Assembly: GCF_051622035.1 (NCBI RefSeq)
Contig: NC_135355.1
Coordinates: 23,304,486-23,368,485 of the forward strand
Source of the DNA: Arctopsyche grandis
Taxonomy: Eukaryota > Arthropoda > Insecta > Trichoptera > Hydropsychidae
Direction of reading: 5' to 3'
Length of the DNA: 64,000 nt
Under the pieces are notes generated by a model. It ran no database searches. It was not told the DNA's origin and saw only the letters and a program-made list of their open reading frames with translations. Below, in pieces: positions 1 to 21,997 of this stretch. Position numbers and translations under genes: made by a program. How positions within the stretch are numbered: position 1 is the stretch's first letter; each line of letters starts with the position of its first letter.

Positions 1-2174
1 TGCATATATAGGTATGTATGTAGATTCTTTGGGGTTTGTGAACTTGCATGATTTTCTACATGCATATGTTATATTATAAGAAGATATTAAACGAATTATT
101 TATTTATTTTTGTATGAAGACTTTTCACTTGCTGTGTATTTCTCAGATTGTAGTGATAGCATTTAGTTTTATTTTTAAATCAGCTATAGGGTGTTTTGTC
201 AATCAATAGAAATATCACACATTGTACTTGGAGAAAAATGATGTGTGCATACTGGAGTGTGCATATGTAACTAAGAAGATGGCCGTAGTTTTGCCTTAAC
301 TAATCAAAGTAAGTTTACAACATCAAATACAATGATGATTTTGTATGGTTTTATATTTCACCTAAACAAAACTATTTATTTTTCGACTATTTTTTAAGTG
401 GCAAAGTTGCAACTGATAAATTAACCTCTTCGTTCATTGTTTTGATGACACTACATAAAAACGATTTCCCATAGTTGAGAAACAATAGTTTAGTGAAATT
501 TTTAATTTTCCCCTTGATTTCGGTCATGCTTAACAAATTAATACGCTTATTTCATCAATGTTATAGTAATATAGTGTACAGTTAACGACACAGTCGATAG
601 CGTACTTTTTTACACACAAAATTGGAAATAAATGTTAGAACTTTTTCACTTTCTTTCCTATATCCTATATCACTTCGCTACAACGATATATATGTGGATG
701 CTACTTTAAAATTTTGAAAATAGTTACATTTACATAAGTAGGTTTTGCCGATAAATCGTAGCTTTCGTGGTAAATATCCGAAAAAATGCTTGTTTCCATT
801 TCGGGCTTCTACCAAAACATTCCATTACTTTTTTTTAATATTTGGGCAATAAATCATTTTAAATTAATTAAAGTAAGTTGAGTTGAGTGAGTACAACACA
901 AGTAAAGTATTCGGACGAAGATTTATCAATCATTGAACTTTTACAGTGACAGAAAGAAAGCTTTATTTTTAAATACCTTTTATATATATGTAAATTGCAC
1001 TTACATATTACATTTTTCATACAATGTCATACATCCAGAAATTTTTGTTTCAATAATAAGATTACAGTCAAACATGTATGTACCTTTATCCAATTATAGC
1101 CAACGAAGGCAGTCCATTTACCGAACCGAATGATCGCTTTCGAGACATCAAATGTAAGGCAATGTTCGAGAGAAGTGGTCGATCGCCAGTGAGAGCATTT
1201 CTCTGGACACTTTCGATTTGAAATTCGGACTTTGATCGGCAAAATTACTCGCTTGGCAACTGGGTTATCCAAACGCACAGTTTCGGCCCAACCTTGACTC
1301 ACATATGTTTGTACATATGTATGTATATACATACGTGTATGCGTTGTCGCGTTCAAATTGAGAATCATCACAATTATTGAGCAACGAACGGTGTTCAGTT
1401 TATTACAAAGCTGGTCTCTATCGGAAATGTACGTCGCATTGTGTCGAGGTTGCCTTGTGGGCTTTACATGTTATTGTATTTTAAAATGTCCACAGACAAG
1501 CGATATTTTGAGGTCGTGTTTAATTATCACCATTGTGGGAGTGTCCCAGTGGAAAAAAATGGGATAATGACACGCAAAGCTGCTCCCATCAATTTTCAGG
1601 AGTACAATTTCGCATACATAATTTATTTTTCCGTCGTAATTAAAGCAAAGTCCATGCATTGCCCTGCCCTAATGTTAATTACGTTTCCCCCATTATGACA
1701 ATTATGGTCTGGTTATAATTTTATATTTTGTGTGTCCTACATAATTTTTACAATTTCAATTAAATGTCTATCTCACATCTGGTATTAAAATCTCGTCCAT
1801 GCTTTTGACAAATCGTGGCCATTGGCCTCAGCGCGTGTGGGTTTTGGACAAAGTCTCTTTTTCTTTTTGTTAACGTGCTTTTTCTCACATTAAATATAAG
1901 ACAATAACCTTCGTACAAGTTTCCTTGTGTGACGTTTTGTAAAAGTATATGGCGTGTTATCGCTATAAATATACTTTTAAATTTTAAGTGTCACGGAAGG
2001 ACTTTTAATATTATATATGGCATCATTATATTATACATATGTACATGTATGGGCATTTTTAATACATATGTACATACATAGATTCATTAATTACCGATAT
2101 TTTTTACAAATATAGTTAAGTTACATAATATATAATTGATCTAAAATTTGGAGTGAAAAATATACGTCAAATTA

Positions 2175-2469
2175 TTGTTTGCGATATCTAATAACCGTAA
2201 ACGGCGGATAGGGAGCGTGCTTTTTCCAGGAATCAGGGCGTTTTGGGTCTATTTACAAGGCTAGAGTGCAAAAAAAAAGGTTCGGCGAACCTTTAACAAA
2301 GCACCGCAAACAATTAACAATGAACGGCACGCTTCCGATCCGCTCACTACAGTAATAAGTAGACACGCAGATCCAAAGCGTATCTTTGTAAATAGAGCCG
2401 AACCGCCCCGATTGCTGGAAAAAGCACGCTTCCTATCCGCCCTTTACAGTTATTAGATATCGCAAACAA
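2175..2469. mobile_element. MITE with about 65-bp terminal inverted repeats
   Basis: The left end reads TTGTTTGCGATATCTAATAA and the right end is its inverse with few mismatches. The inverted similarity continues through GCGTGCTTTTTCCAG to about 65 bp on each side. The total is about 295 bp with no coding capacity. No clean target-site duplication is visible, so the superfamily is unassigned. Confidence 0.7.
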
Positions 2470-2601
2470 ATTTTAAAACTCAAATCGATCTTAATCGTTA
2501 ATCTTAAATCGTTTTAAAATTTGCTAGAAAATTAATTATTTAAAAAATTAAAAAAGTATTTTAAAACAATAAAAAATCCCAATCAATAGAAAAAACATCT
2601 G

Positions 2602-2823
2602 ACTATTGATTCCAATACTCATTTTGAGCACAGCAATATTAGATTTTGAATTAAAGACCGCAAAAGCCAAAAAACTGTAAAAATTGCACATTTTTTTAAG
2701 CCCTCATATCTCGTAAAGGAGACCCAAACAACAAAAATCATTATCATATTCGAATTCAGTGGGGCAAACTTAGTAAAGATTGGTTAGTCTCCGCTCTGGT
2801 AATTTTTTTTTGTTACTCAGTGT
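2602..2823. repeat. Half copy of the CACTGAG-ended palindromic element
   Basis: This segment ends in TTGTTACTCAGTGT and matches one arm of the palindromic element at 37265-38002, including the shared stretch around TTAGTAAAGATTGG. Only one arm is present, so it is a truncated or single-arm copy. Confidence 0.65.
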
Positions 2824-3688
2824 TATTTGTTTCTTTTATCCCCAATTTCAAAAATTTCGGTTTTTTTTCAACCACCGCATGTGGATAGCAATTCGATCTA
2901 CAAGTTAAAAAATAAACAAGTTTTTCCCACATTTCCGTCACATATTGCTTAAGTTTCGCAAATAACGCTAGCGGAAAGAGTATTTTCTCATACGTCTGTA
3001 TAAATGTACGTACGCATCTGTGAGCTTGTATTGAGTTTATTTCACCTATGATTTTTTTCAATAATTTAATTGATCGTTTAACCTCATGCTCTCCGACACC
3101 AATTATTTCGCCTTACGTATCTGTTAACGTAACCTCACACCGTGCCATTAAATTCTGTTACAGACATTGGATTTACATATACATATTATGAAAGTTAAAT
3201 TTTGTTTAAAATTCAACAAAGTCCATTTGTAGCTTAACTTGCCTATCATACATAAATTTTCAGATGTTTTGACATATTAATAAAATTTATTTTCGAAGTC
3301 AAATATTTGAATTAAATATAACCATAAGGTTACATTTCGTAACAGCATAAATTTTAATGTTCAATTAACATATATATGTTGAAAACCATACTTCCTACGC
3401 AGCCAGTAATTACATGTCAGACCCAGTTAACGGATGCGTTCGAAAACCTTATAACATTTAAACATTTAGGACAATTTGTTCAGTTCCATTTGTGGGTTTA
3501 GCAGGAGCACTATTCGCTTCGGTTGATCCAAACAAATTTTGCGGTTTTATATCAATATATATTACAAACCACATGCACTTTTAATCTGCACCGGACATAA
3601 GCGATTATGTGTGTGTTTTAATTTTCTCTACTTGGTTTCTCAAGTATGCCGATTTTATTGTTATGCTTGTGATAGCTAAGTGTTGAAA

Positions 3689-6199
3689 ATGCCCAAATTA
3701 GTGGGATACCGTGCAAACAACGATTTATCAAAGTATTCGTCATTTTGTAACGAATTCAGTTCAACTAATCCAGGATCCATGGAAGACGTGAACAAGTTCA
3801 CGACCGTTGATCTATTTCACCAAGTCCCGGCTCCTAAGATAAAAGTCGATAACAGGAAACCTGCTGGAGTATGGAGAAAGATTTTATCCAATTGTTGTCC
3901 TTGCTGCGTAGATCGTGACGCTTCAGCTAATTCAGATCGAGTGGATGCGGAATTCCCTCTAGTCAACCATGAACAAGACAAGAGTGGTATCAATGAAGAT
4001 GTTAAATCTCCTAGCAGGAACAGCACGTTGAGATTTGGGGAGAAATCTACGAATGCTGCCAAATTTATCAGCGATGTTTTGAATTGTAAAGATACTTTCT
4101 TGCAAAAATTGGAATACTCTAACGACGGAACACTCGGAAAAACAAAAAAGAATGTGCCCAACTTGAAGATCACAAATTTTTCTGACGGTACTTAATAGTT
4201 TTCGTGATCCATTGGGATTTTTTTATTAAAAATTTGAGGTCTTTTATATAATATACTAGTGGTTTTACCCGGCTTCGCTCAGTGTTTGTAATATAAACCG
4301 CTTAAACAAATGGCTAACCTAAACATTATTTTTTTTATTTATTAAATTTATTTGAATCGAAAAAAAAATAATATTCATCGATATCAATATCGTCGGCATA
4401 GAAACTTTGATTTGTTCGATGACGTCACGGATTCTACGAACCAAACAAACATACAAAGTCTCTTTCGAAATTATATATTAGATTGTAAATCATTTATCCG
4501 TCACAATTAATAATAAAAGTTTAATACTTTACTAAGTACTCAATTTTCTACTTTTTCTTTTATAGATGAATCTTGCTCAGCTGATATTACATCTACGCCA
4601 AGAGTCAATGCTTCTCGGAGATCAGCATCACCAACTCCACCAATGACACCTCTTTCACCGTTACAAACTAGAGAATCTGACGATGATATCGACAGACTAG
4701 TGGCTTTGCATCAAAATAGAAGTGGACTTCAGGTATAATATGATATTGAGTTTGTTATGTACATATGTGCTTGTTTTGTTAACATCGATAAAATTTAATC
4801 TGATAAATGTTTTAATGTATAAAAAATTACTTAAAAAAATCAATTCTTACTTTTAGACACGCTCAGAATCAATGGCCAGTGTGTATTCAGGTGCAGGAGA
4901 TGGTAATTATGGTTCGGTTACAGTGAGAGGTCAAGTTGAATTTGGATTGTTATATAATTACAAGATGGGAGCTCTAGAAATAAATATCAAAAGATGTCGC
5001 GACTTAGCACCCGTAGATACAAAAAGAAATAGATCAGATCCTTACGTTAAGGTAAGCCCACAATTACAATTCATCAAAATTTATTCAAAATACTTATAGC
5101 AAACAAATTCATGAGTTCCCAAACGAATGTTTCACTCAGTTTTTATAATTAAATTTAAAAATTTTAGGTTTATTTATTACCGGATAAGTCAAAAAGTGGT
5201 AAAAGAAAAACAAAGGTTCGTAAGCATACGCTCAGACCTGTTTTTGATGAGACCTTGCGATTTATACAACCGATTGAAGCCCTCGGTGGACGTTCGTTGT
5301 GGTTGAGCATTTGGCATGCGGACATGTTTGGCCGTAATGACTTCTTAGGTGAAGTGATATTATCTCTCGAAGACAAGGTATTCGATGACCCCACACCAAA
5401 ATGGTACAATCTACAAGAAAGGGTATGTATTTTTTTTTAACTGCTTCTCGAAGCGCTTGGGTAAATTTTCAATTATTTTTGTAACGTGAATATTTCAGAC
5501 TGAACAATTCGAAGAACAACAAGGAAGCAAGGGCGATTTGATAATTGGTCTTAAATTTGAAGTTCCTGAACAGTCAGGCACATCCAATATGCGAACTAAA
5601 GGTACACTTCATGTTCTTGTTAAAGAAGCAAAGAACTTATACGCGACAAAACCAAATGGATTATGTGATGTTTTCTGCAAAAGGTATAATCTTAATGAGA
5701 AAATATACATATATGTAGCTTTGAATTTGTTATTATATCTTCCATATACATATATATTATATAAATTGTTCTTAATTTCAGCTACCTTCTACCAGAGAGA
5801 GGGCGTAGTGTTAAGCAAAAAACACCTGTGATACGAAGAACATTATCACCACGCTGGGAGCATTCTTTTCTATACAGGGGTGTTTCTTTATTTGAACTAA
5901 AACAGCGAGCATTAGAACTCAGCGTTTGGGATAGAGATAGACTAAGTACCAATGATTTCATGGGTGGTGTGCGATTCTCACTAGGCACTGGTAATAAAAT
6001 ATTCATAATTGTACTATTTAGTTTTAATACTGTACGTATATAAATATTTTTCTATCAAATTTTAGGCTCATATTTAGGTGCCCCAGTGCAGTGGATGGAT
6101 AGTATAGGAAAAGAAGTATCACTATGGCAAACAATGATGCAGCGACCAAACTTTTGGGTTGAAGGATCTGTACCACTGAGGCCGTCACTCAGCAATTGA
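3689..6199 (+). CDS. btsz: Bitesize / synaptotagmin-like protein, tandem C2 domains
   Basis: Seven exons fit in phase: 3689-4187, 4566-4732, 4857-5051, 5168-5422, 5499-5683, 5782-5990 and 6066-6199, giving about 547 residues. The first ~220 residues are low-similarity and Ser-rich. C2A spans roughly residues 240-365 (SDPYVKVYLLPDKSKSGKRK, then WHADMFGRNDFLGE). C2B spans roughly 395-530 (KTPVIRRTLSPRW, WDRDRLSTNDFMGGVR). The ending VSLWQTMMQRPNFWVEG is typical of Slp/granuphilin C2B domains. Family members tether vesicles or the cortex to phosphoinositide-rich membrane through C2 domains; insect Bitesize organises apical actin. The ATG at 3689 follows an in-frame stop. Longer isoforms with an N-terminal Rab-binding region could start upstream of the window. 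Intron 1 carries a Helitron. Confidence 0.88.
4256..4482 (-). mobile_element. Short non-autonomous Helitron in btsz intron 1
   Basis: Read on the minus strand it starts TCTAATATATAATTTCGAAA and ends in CTAG. It is flanked by A before TC and T after CTAG, the canonical Helitron insertion signature. The 3' part contains GAGCGAAGCCGGGTAA preceded by a GTTTATATTACAAAC-like imperfect palindrome, as in the copies at 24356-28551. It is 227 bp with no Rep/helicase coding. Confidence 0.85.
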
Positions 6200-7473
6200 T
6201 TTTTGCATTTTATCACTTTCAAAAGGCTGATCGTTTTATAATACATATAATGTAGGCACAAATGTCGAACAACGAAATAATTAACATTGCAATATTTTTA
6301 ATCATCTATATACATACATTGTTTCTTTTCACTTCTAATCATCTAGTTAATAATATTATATATGTACATGTTAATTATGTACTTGAATTTATAATGCTTT
6401 CAATATTGAAAATGTTGTGTGTGATATACTTGCGTTTGTAAAAAATCTGTTAATTCATAAATATTGTTATTTTCTTGCCGCAATTTTAATATCTTTCTTA
6501 GAATATATTTGATAATGTTTTCGAGTTGTTGAATTGTCATTAGAGGGCTTAATTTTTTTATTATTTTTATTGATATTAATATTTTAGAGTTGACAAATTA
6601 AAACATGTTTTAAATATAGAAATCTTCAGAAACTGTTTTTCGTTATCCATTTATGTCTTTTTAGACTTTTATATTTATTGTTATGATAAAACTTAATGAC
6701 CCCGCCAATTGTAAAGGGAAAATCAATACCTTGCAGAAACATATCCATGTAATCAAATTGGATTGTATCACACATGACACAAAATAGTTTTTTATTTTCA
6801 TTAAAAATACACTTGATTTTTTTTAATCTTCTTTCTTAATCCTATTAAATATTATATAATGAAATTGGAATGTGATAAGATTGTATTTTAAAACTGTCAC
6901 TTATTGTGATCGAAATATTGATATGATGACTTAATTTTAATTTTGTATTTATATGAAAAGTATATTTTAAATAAATTTTGTATAAATTTGAAAACTATTT
7001 AATTACTCATTTTAAGCTTCATATAATTACTACTTCGTGAATATAACTTTTTTTTTTCTCTAAATATACTGTTTTTTTTTTTATTTGTACAATATTGAAT
7101 TTAGTGAATGAGTGAAAAAAAATGTGTTTACATAACATGTGGATTTAAATTACTATATTTTTTAATACAAATCGAACTATACGTAATCCATTCACCAATA
7201 TTTATATAGATACAATGTACATACATCATAGATTAGTGCGAATTTATTATGATAAAATCTTTGACGTAAACGTCAATGATTTTATTATATTTTATCTCGC
7301 AATAGCAGACAATATCATATGACTCATTATCTACCCGTAAATCACATTGTTATCCATATCACCACACTATAATGATTCAATTAAACCTATATGTACGTAA
7401 ATGAATTTTTAGTGTGATAAAAACCTTAGAAGACTTAACTTCTCTCCAAAGTTTTATATATTAACTCAACACC
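6200..7473. other. btsz 3' UTR and spacer before the protease gene
   Basis: Very AT-rich. A candidate polyadenylation signal AATAAA lies at about 6969-6974. No other gene or repeat with definable ends is visible. Confidence 0.5.
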
Positions 7474-18144
<10,671 letters not shown>

Positions 18145-19137
18145 AATTGTAATACTATGATTGTATGTATTTCATATATTTGTCTTCATTTCTGTACTTC
18201 ATTAAATCAATCCTTTTTATTTTGAGAAATACTAAAATCTTTTATCTATAGTGTTAAAGATTTTTTAGATTTATTTTACAAAAATTAAATATAAATATAA
18301 TAATCAAGTAACCCTAAATCAGAGGGTGAGCCATGATTTCTTGTAAGTGTCATCTTCATTTAAATCTAGTCTACAACAATTACTCGCAAGTCATTACTAA
18401 GGGATGGCGGTCAGGTTGCTCAACGGCCATAAAAATAAATTTCTATTATTTATCATTTTTTTGGTCTCCTGTTTTCTCGGACAGTGGAGAGGTCTTTTGA
18501 TCGCCGTTCTTTAGTCATTACTCTATTCAATCACAATAATGTCAACGATCACAAAAATACCAATAAATATACGTAATTTTATCACATTCTCAGATTATAA
18601 TGACTAATGACTTGTCAATGATATGACAGAAATGAGCCCTGGATTATTTGTTTTTATTTTATTTTATTTTACATATACAGCCATAAGGACCATTGCACCA
18701 TAAAACAATAGAACAATAGTGATAAAATAAATAAAATGAAAGGAATAAAATAAAATGCATTTAGCATTTTTACAAATTGGAAAAATGATAATGTAACAAA
18801 TTTTTACAATTTTGTTTACTAATATTAAAAAAATCAAATTGGCTAAATTCGTTTCCCAGTTTATGAAGTCTGAGTAACGTTGAATTTTTGTTATAATTAG
18901 TGGCATAATTTTTGATGTGGCATAAATGGCTGCATCTGGTAAATCTCCCCGGTTATGAACATTTATGAAAAATATATATATTTGTTTTGAAATATATTTT
19001 CAATGCGTAACATATTTACATCTACATATAATATTAATTATGTGTATTGTATTATAGTTGAATTAAGTTCTATTTTTAAAAACAACAAAAAATTCTAAAA
19101 TATAAAACATCATTCGAATCAGTACTGGATAATATGG
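18145..19137. other. Spacer between protease gene and kelch pseudogene
   Basis: AT-rich, no coding exon or repeat with definable ends recognised. Confidence 0.4.
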
Positions 19138-21344
19138 CTAAACAACTGCATTATGTGGTACCAAGAGTGAATGAGTTCCGTCTCTCGCTAGATTGAAACT
19201 CGCGAGATTTTTCCAAGTTCTATTATTATCGACATCGTACTCCAAAACTTGATTCAATAAACCACTCGAATTTCCTTCCCGCCTGAAAATTAAATACAAT
19301 ATTTTAGTTTAACTATGTGACACATTTTTATTACAATATCAATAGGTAAATTCACCTATAAATACGAATTTGTTACGGAATAGACAAATACTAGCAGCTG
19401 TTCGAGGACTTGGCAATTCACAAAATAAAGTCCACACGTCTGAATTCGGATCATACAACTCTACGTTTGCTATAAAAGTCGATGAGTTACTGTAATCTGT
19501 GGCACCACTGACCACCATTAATTCCATTAATTGCAGCACTCTAAAAAAAATTAGAATATTAAATTAAATCAATTATTTGGCTATTGGTTACACAAAAATA
19601 CATATATTATGCTAAGCAGATTATATTCGGTTTTTTTTATAAAGAGATCATTTTTACTAAGTTTTTCTCTAAGTTTATCTATGGAAAATGTATTCGTGTG
19701 TATATAAATTGCATAAAACTCTTCTAAAATTTATATGTAAATTTTTAATTATTCAAAAATACAAAATATTAGATTTGAACAAAATGTTCCTTCTTTAAAT
19801 GTAAAGATGTTTGACCCATCATGAAAAATATATTTTTTTTTGTTATCTGAAATGACCACCTCTTTACTAATGATTCAAATGAATAAATATTACAGATATC
19901 ATATCTGTTTCTAATCATAGGCGCACAATATGACCAAGAGTTGGTTTCCGGTGTGTAAACTTGGACAGTTTTGACGATGGTTGGAGTGGCACCTCCTTTT
20001 ACATATACATATGTGACCATTAAATACAGCAGCACCATGAGCATGACATGGCACCAGCATGTTAGCATCGTCAGTTTCCCACGTCATGGTATTTGTACAT
20101 GTGACACAGTACTTACACCTAAATACAAATTAAATTTGATAATTTCAAACATATTCATGTCATCTGAGATATGAATGTTTAAAGTGTTGTTTGTATATAT
20201 TACTTTTCTACTGATCTAAACGGATTAGCCTCACTAATAACACCTCTAATGATATATATGTGAGTAGAGAGTCCTGATATTATTATTACTGCAACAGCAT
20301 TCCAACGTCCCTGCTTTAAAGATGCCACAGATGACTTTTCTCCATTTGTCAAAAATGTCAAATCTATACATTCCACCTAAAAATAATAATAGACAATATA
20401 TCGATTATAATTTTCACTCTAATACAGTGGTTCTTAACCTTGTTGGAGGTACTGAACCCCACCAGTTTCATATGCGCATTCACCGAACCCCTCTTAATTT
20501 GAAAAATAAAATATGATTGTTTTCAAATTCAAATCATAGGTAAGTATTTTACTGGTGCACAAAATGAACCGTGCATCAACATCACTGTGTTCATAGAACA
20601 AAACCATTAAAACATGATTTTCACATAAAAACAAAAACATAATAATGAATATTTACTGCAAATCAGTGTGACTTCTGCTGTTGCCTTTCAGAGATCAGTT
20701 CAGAAATGCGAAGCTTTACCTTGGCAAGTGCTACTCTCATGTTATTTTCGCAACAAAGTCTGTTCCTTGTCTTCGTTTTTATGTCCAGCATCCTCGAAAA
20801 GGATTGCTCGCAAAGATATGTTGTAAAAAACGGTATGAAAATCTCCAGAGCTTTCTTAGCAATAACAGGGTACGTTACCATTTGTTGACACCAAAACGTT
20901 GAGAGCGTTGTTGTTCTGAAGAGTTGCTGTTGAACCTGGCTCTGCTGAATTTCCGCCGAACCCCCGAGATTGACTCACGGAACCCCGGTGGTTCGATCGA
21001 ACGCAGGTTAAGAACCACTGCTCTAATATTATATAATTACATATATAAAATCAAATTGATACAATTATTAGATTCGTTGATTTATCTATAGGCATCTTTT
21101 ACTTTATTTTTCAATCATTGATGAAATAAATAAAAAAGTTCCATAAGAAGCCGCGTCAATTTCCGCATGTCGCCAAAAATTTTTAATTTTTAATATATGC
21201 GATTAATAAGCATTATTATGACATCGCATTTGTTAAGATTAAATTTGAAGACAAACCTCACACCGCGTACATTAAAATTGACGTCGACGTATTTCTTTTG
21301 ATTCATGCAGTTGTACATGTGTTCATTTAAAGAAACTCCAAACC
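19138..21344 (-). pseudogene. Kelch-repeat protein gene, decayed
   Basis: Kelch-like exons on the minus strand: about 21254-21344; about 20206-20378 (SLKQGRWNAVAVIIISGLS); about 19870-20118 (NMLVPCHAHGAAVFNGHI, then VQVYTPETNSWSYCAPM); about 19374-19545 (NVELYDPNSDVW, PSPRTAASICLF); and 19138-19286 (VLEYDVDNNRTWKNLA, stop). Host KLHL-type kelch propellers act as cullin-3 substrate adaptors. The frame breaks inside the third exon, where an ATGTATATG-type duplication adds 4 bp between NGHI and YVKGGA. The next two junctions also do not join in phase. No BTB/BACK exons were found nearby. I read it as a pseudogene, but a diverged gene with odd splicing remains possible. Confidence 0.6.
20425..21020 (-). 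mobile_element. hAT element, internally deleted, 8-bp target duplication
   Basis: Exact 8-bp flanks CTCTAATA (20417-20424 and 21021-21028). Ends are CAGTGGTTCTTAACCTTG and CAGGTTAAGAACCACTG, classic hAT termini. On the minus strand, 20663-20881 encodes a hAT C-terminal dimerisation segment (FIPFFTTYLCEQSFSRML, IKTKTRNRL). The rest of the transposase is missing, so the copy depends on a helper. It lies in an intron of the kelch pseudogene. Confidence 0.92.
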
Positions 21345-21997
21345 CTAAAATTAAGAGAACATTTGTGTTTGTATATATAATACATTTAAGCCATAATTAA
21401 ATGAATAATGCCATATTTTTTGTGATCATAAAAAAGGTAAAAATAGAAAGTAATAAAATACACATAAATCATGTACAAAAATTTTAAAAAAATCAGTTGT
21501 TCATATCAATCTCCTCTTTTTAATTTTCCTTTCAAATTTTTTTCTTCTCTTCTCAACTTGTAAACAAATTTAGCTTCACGTTTTTATATGCATACATATT
21601 TAACAAAACTCGGGGTTTAACGAGTTTAGTAAAATAGTATCTTTTCAAATATTTGTTAAACTGAACCGTTCAGTACATATGAGTGATATCACAATTAAGG
21701 TTATTTAACACAATACATTTGGCAGCTGAAAAACATATTTATATTATTAACTTACAAAATATACCACAGTTGATAAGAGTTCCCAATCAAATGGAATTGG
21801 TGGGTATTTTTCTTTTGAAAAATATTTCATTATTTTTTGACCTTTTTAAAATTTTGAAACGTCGATAAAAACAAAATTAAATATTTAAATAAAAAATACT
21901 GAATAATTTATGTTTTGTTTCCTTGAATTAAAAAGTAAATTTGCTATTTACTAAGATTATTTTTGATTGTTCTATCTTTTATGGGAACATTTTAAAA
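21345..21997. other. Short intergenic region upstream of ADCY10-like gene
   Basis: About 650 bp, very AT-rich, between two divergently oriented loci. It must contain the ADCY10-like promoter if the ATG at 21998 is the start. No specific element was recognised. Confidence 0.4.

Larger units (their letters stand above)
1..3688. other. Upstream non-coding region, no gene recognised
   Basis: AT-rich sequence without a convincing coding exon. A locally less AT-rich stretch near 1100-1460 contains TTCAGTTT, which resembles an insect initiator, and could be a promoter or non-coding first exon of the downstream C2-domain gene. That is inference only. Two repeat-derived segments lie inside and are listed separately. 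Confidence 0.4.

Noticed and set aside
1027-1698. Overlapping small frames near 1.0-1.7 kb
   Set aside because: No homology, mutually overlapping on both strands, AT-rich; at most part of a non-coding exon or promoter.
3680-3691. GTG at 3680 as start of the C2-domain protein
   Set aside because: A eukaryotic gene with a good ATG three codons later and an in-frame stop just upstream; ATG 3689 preferred.
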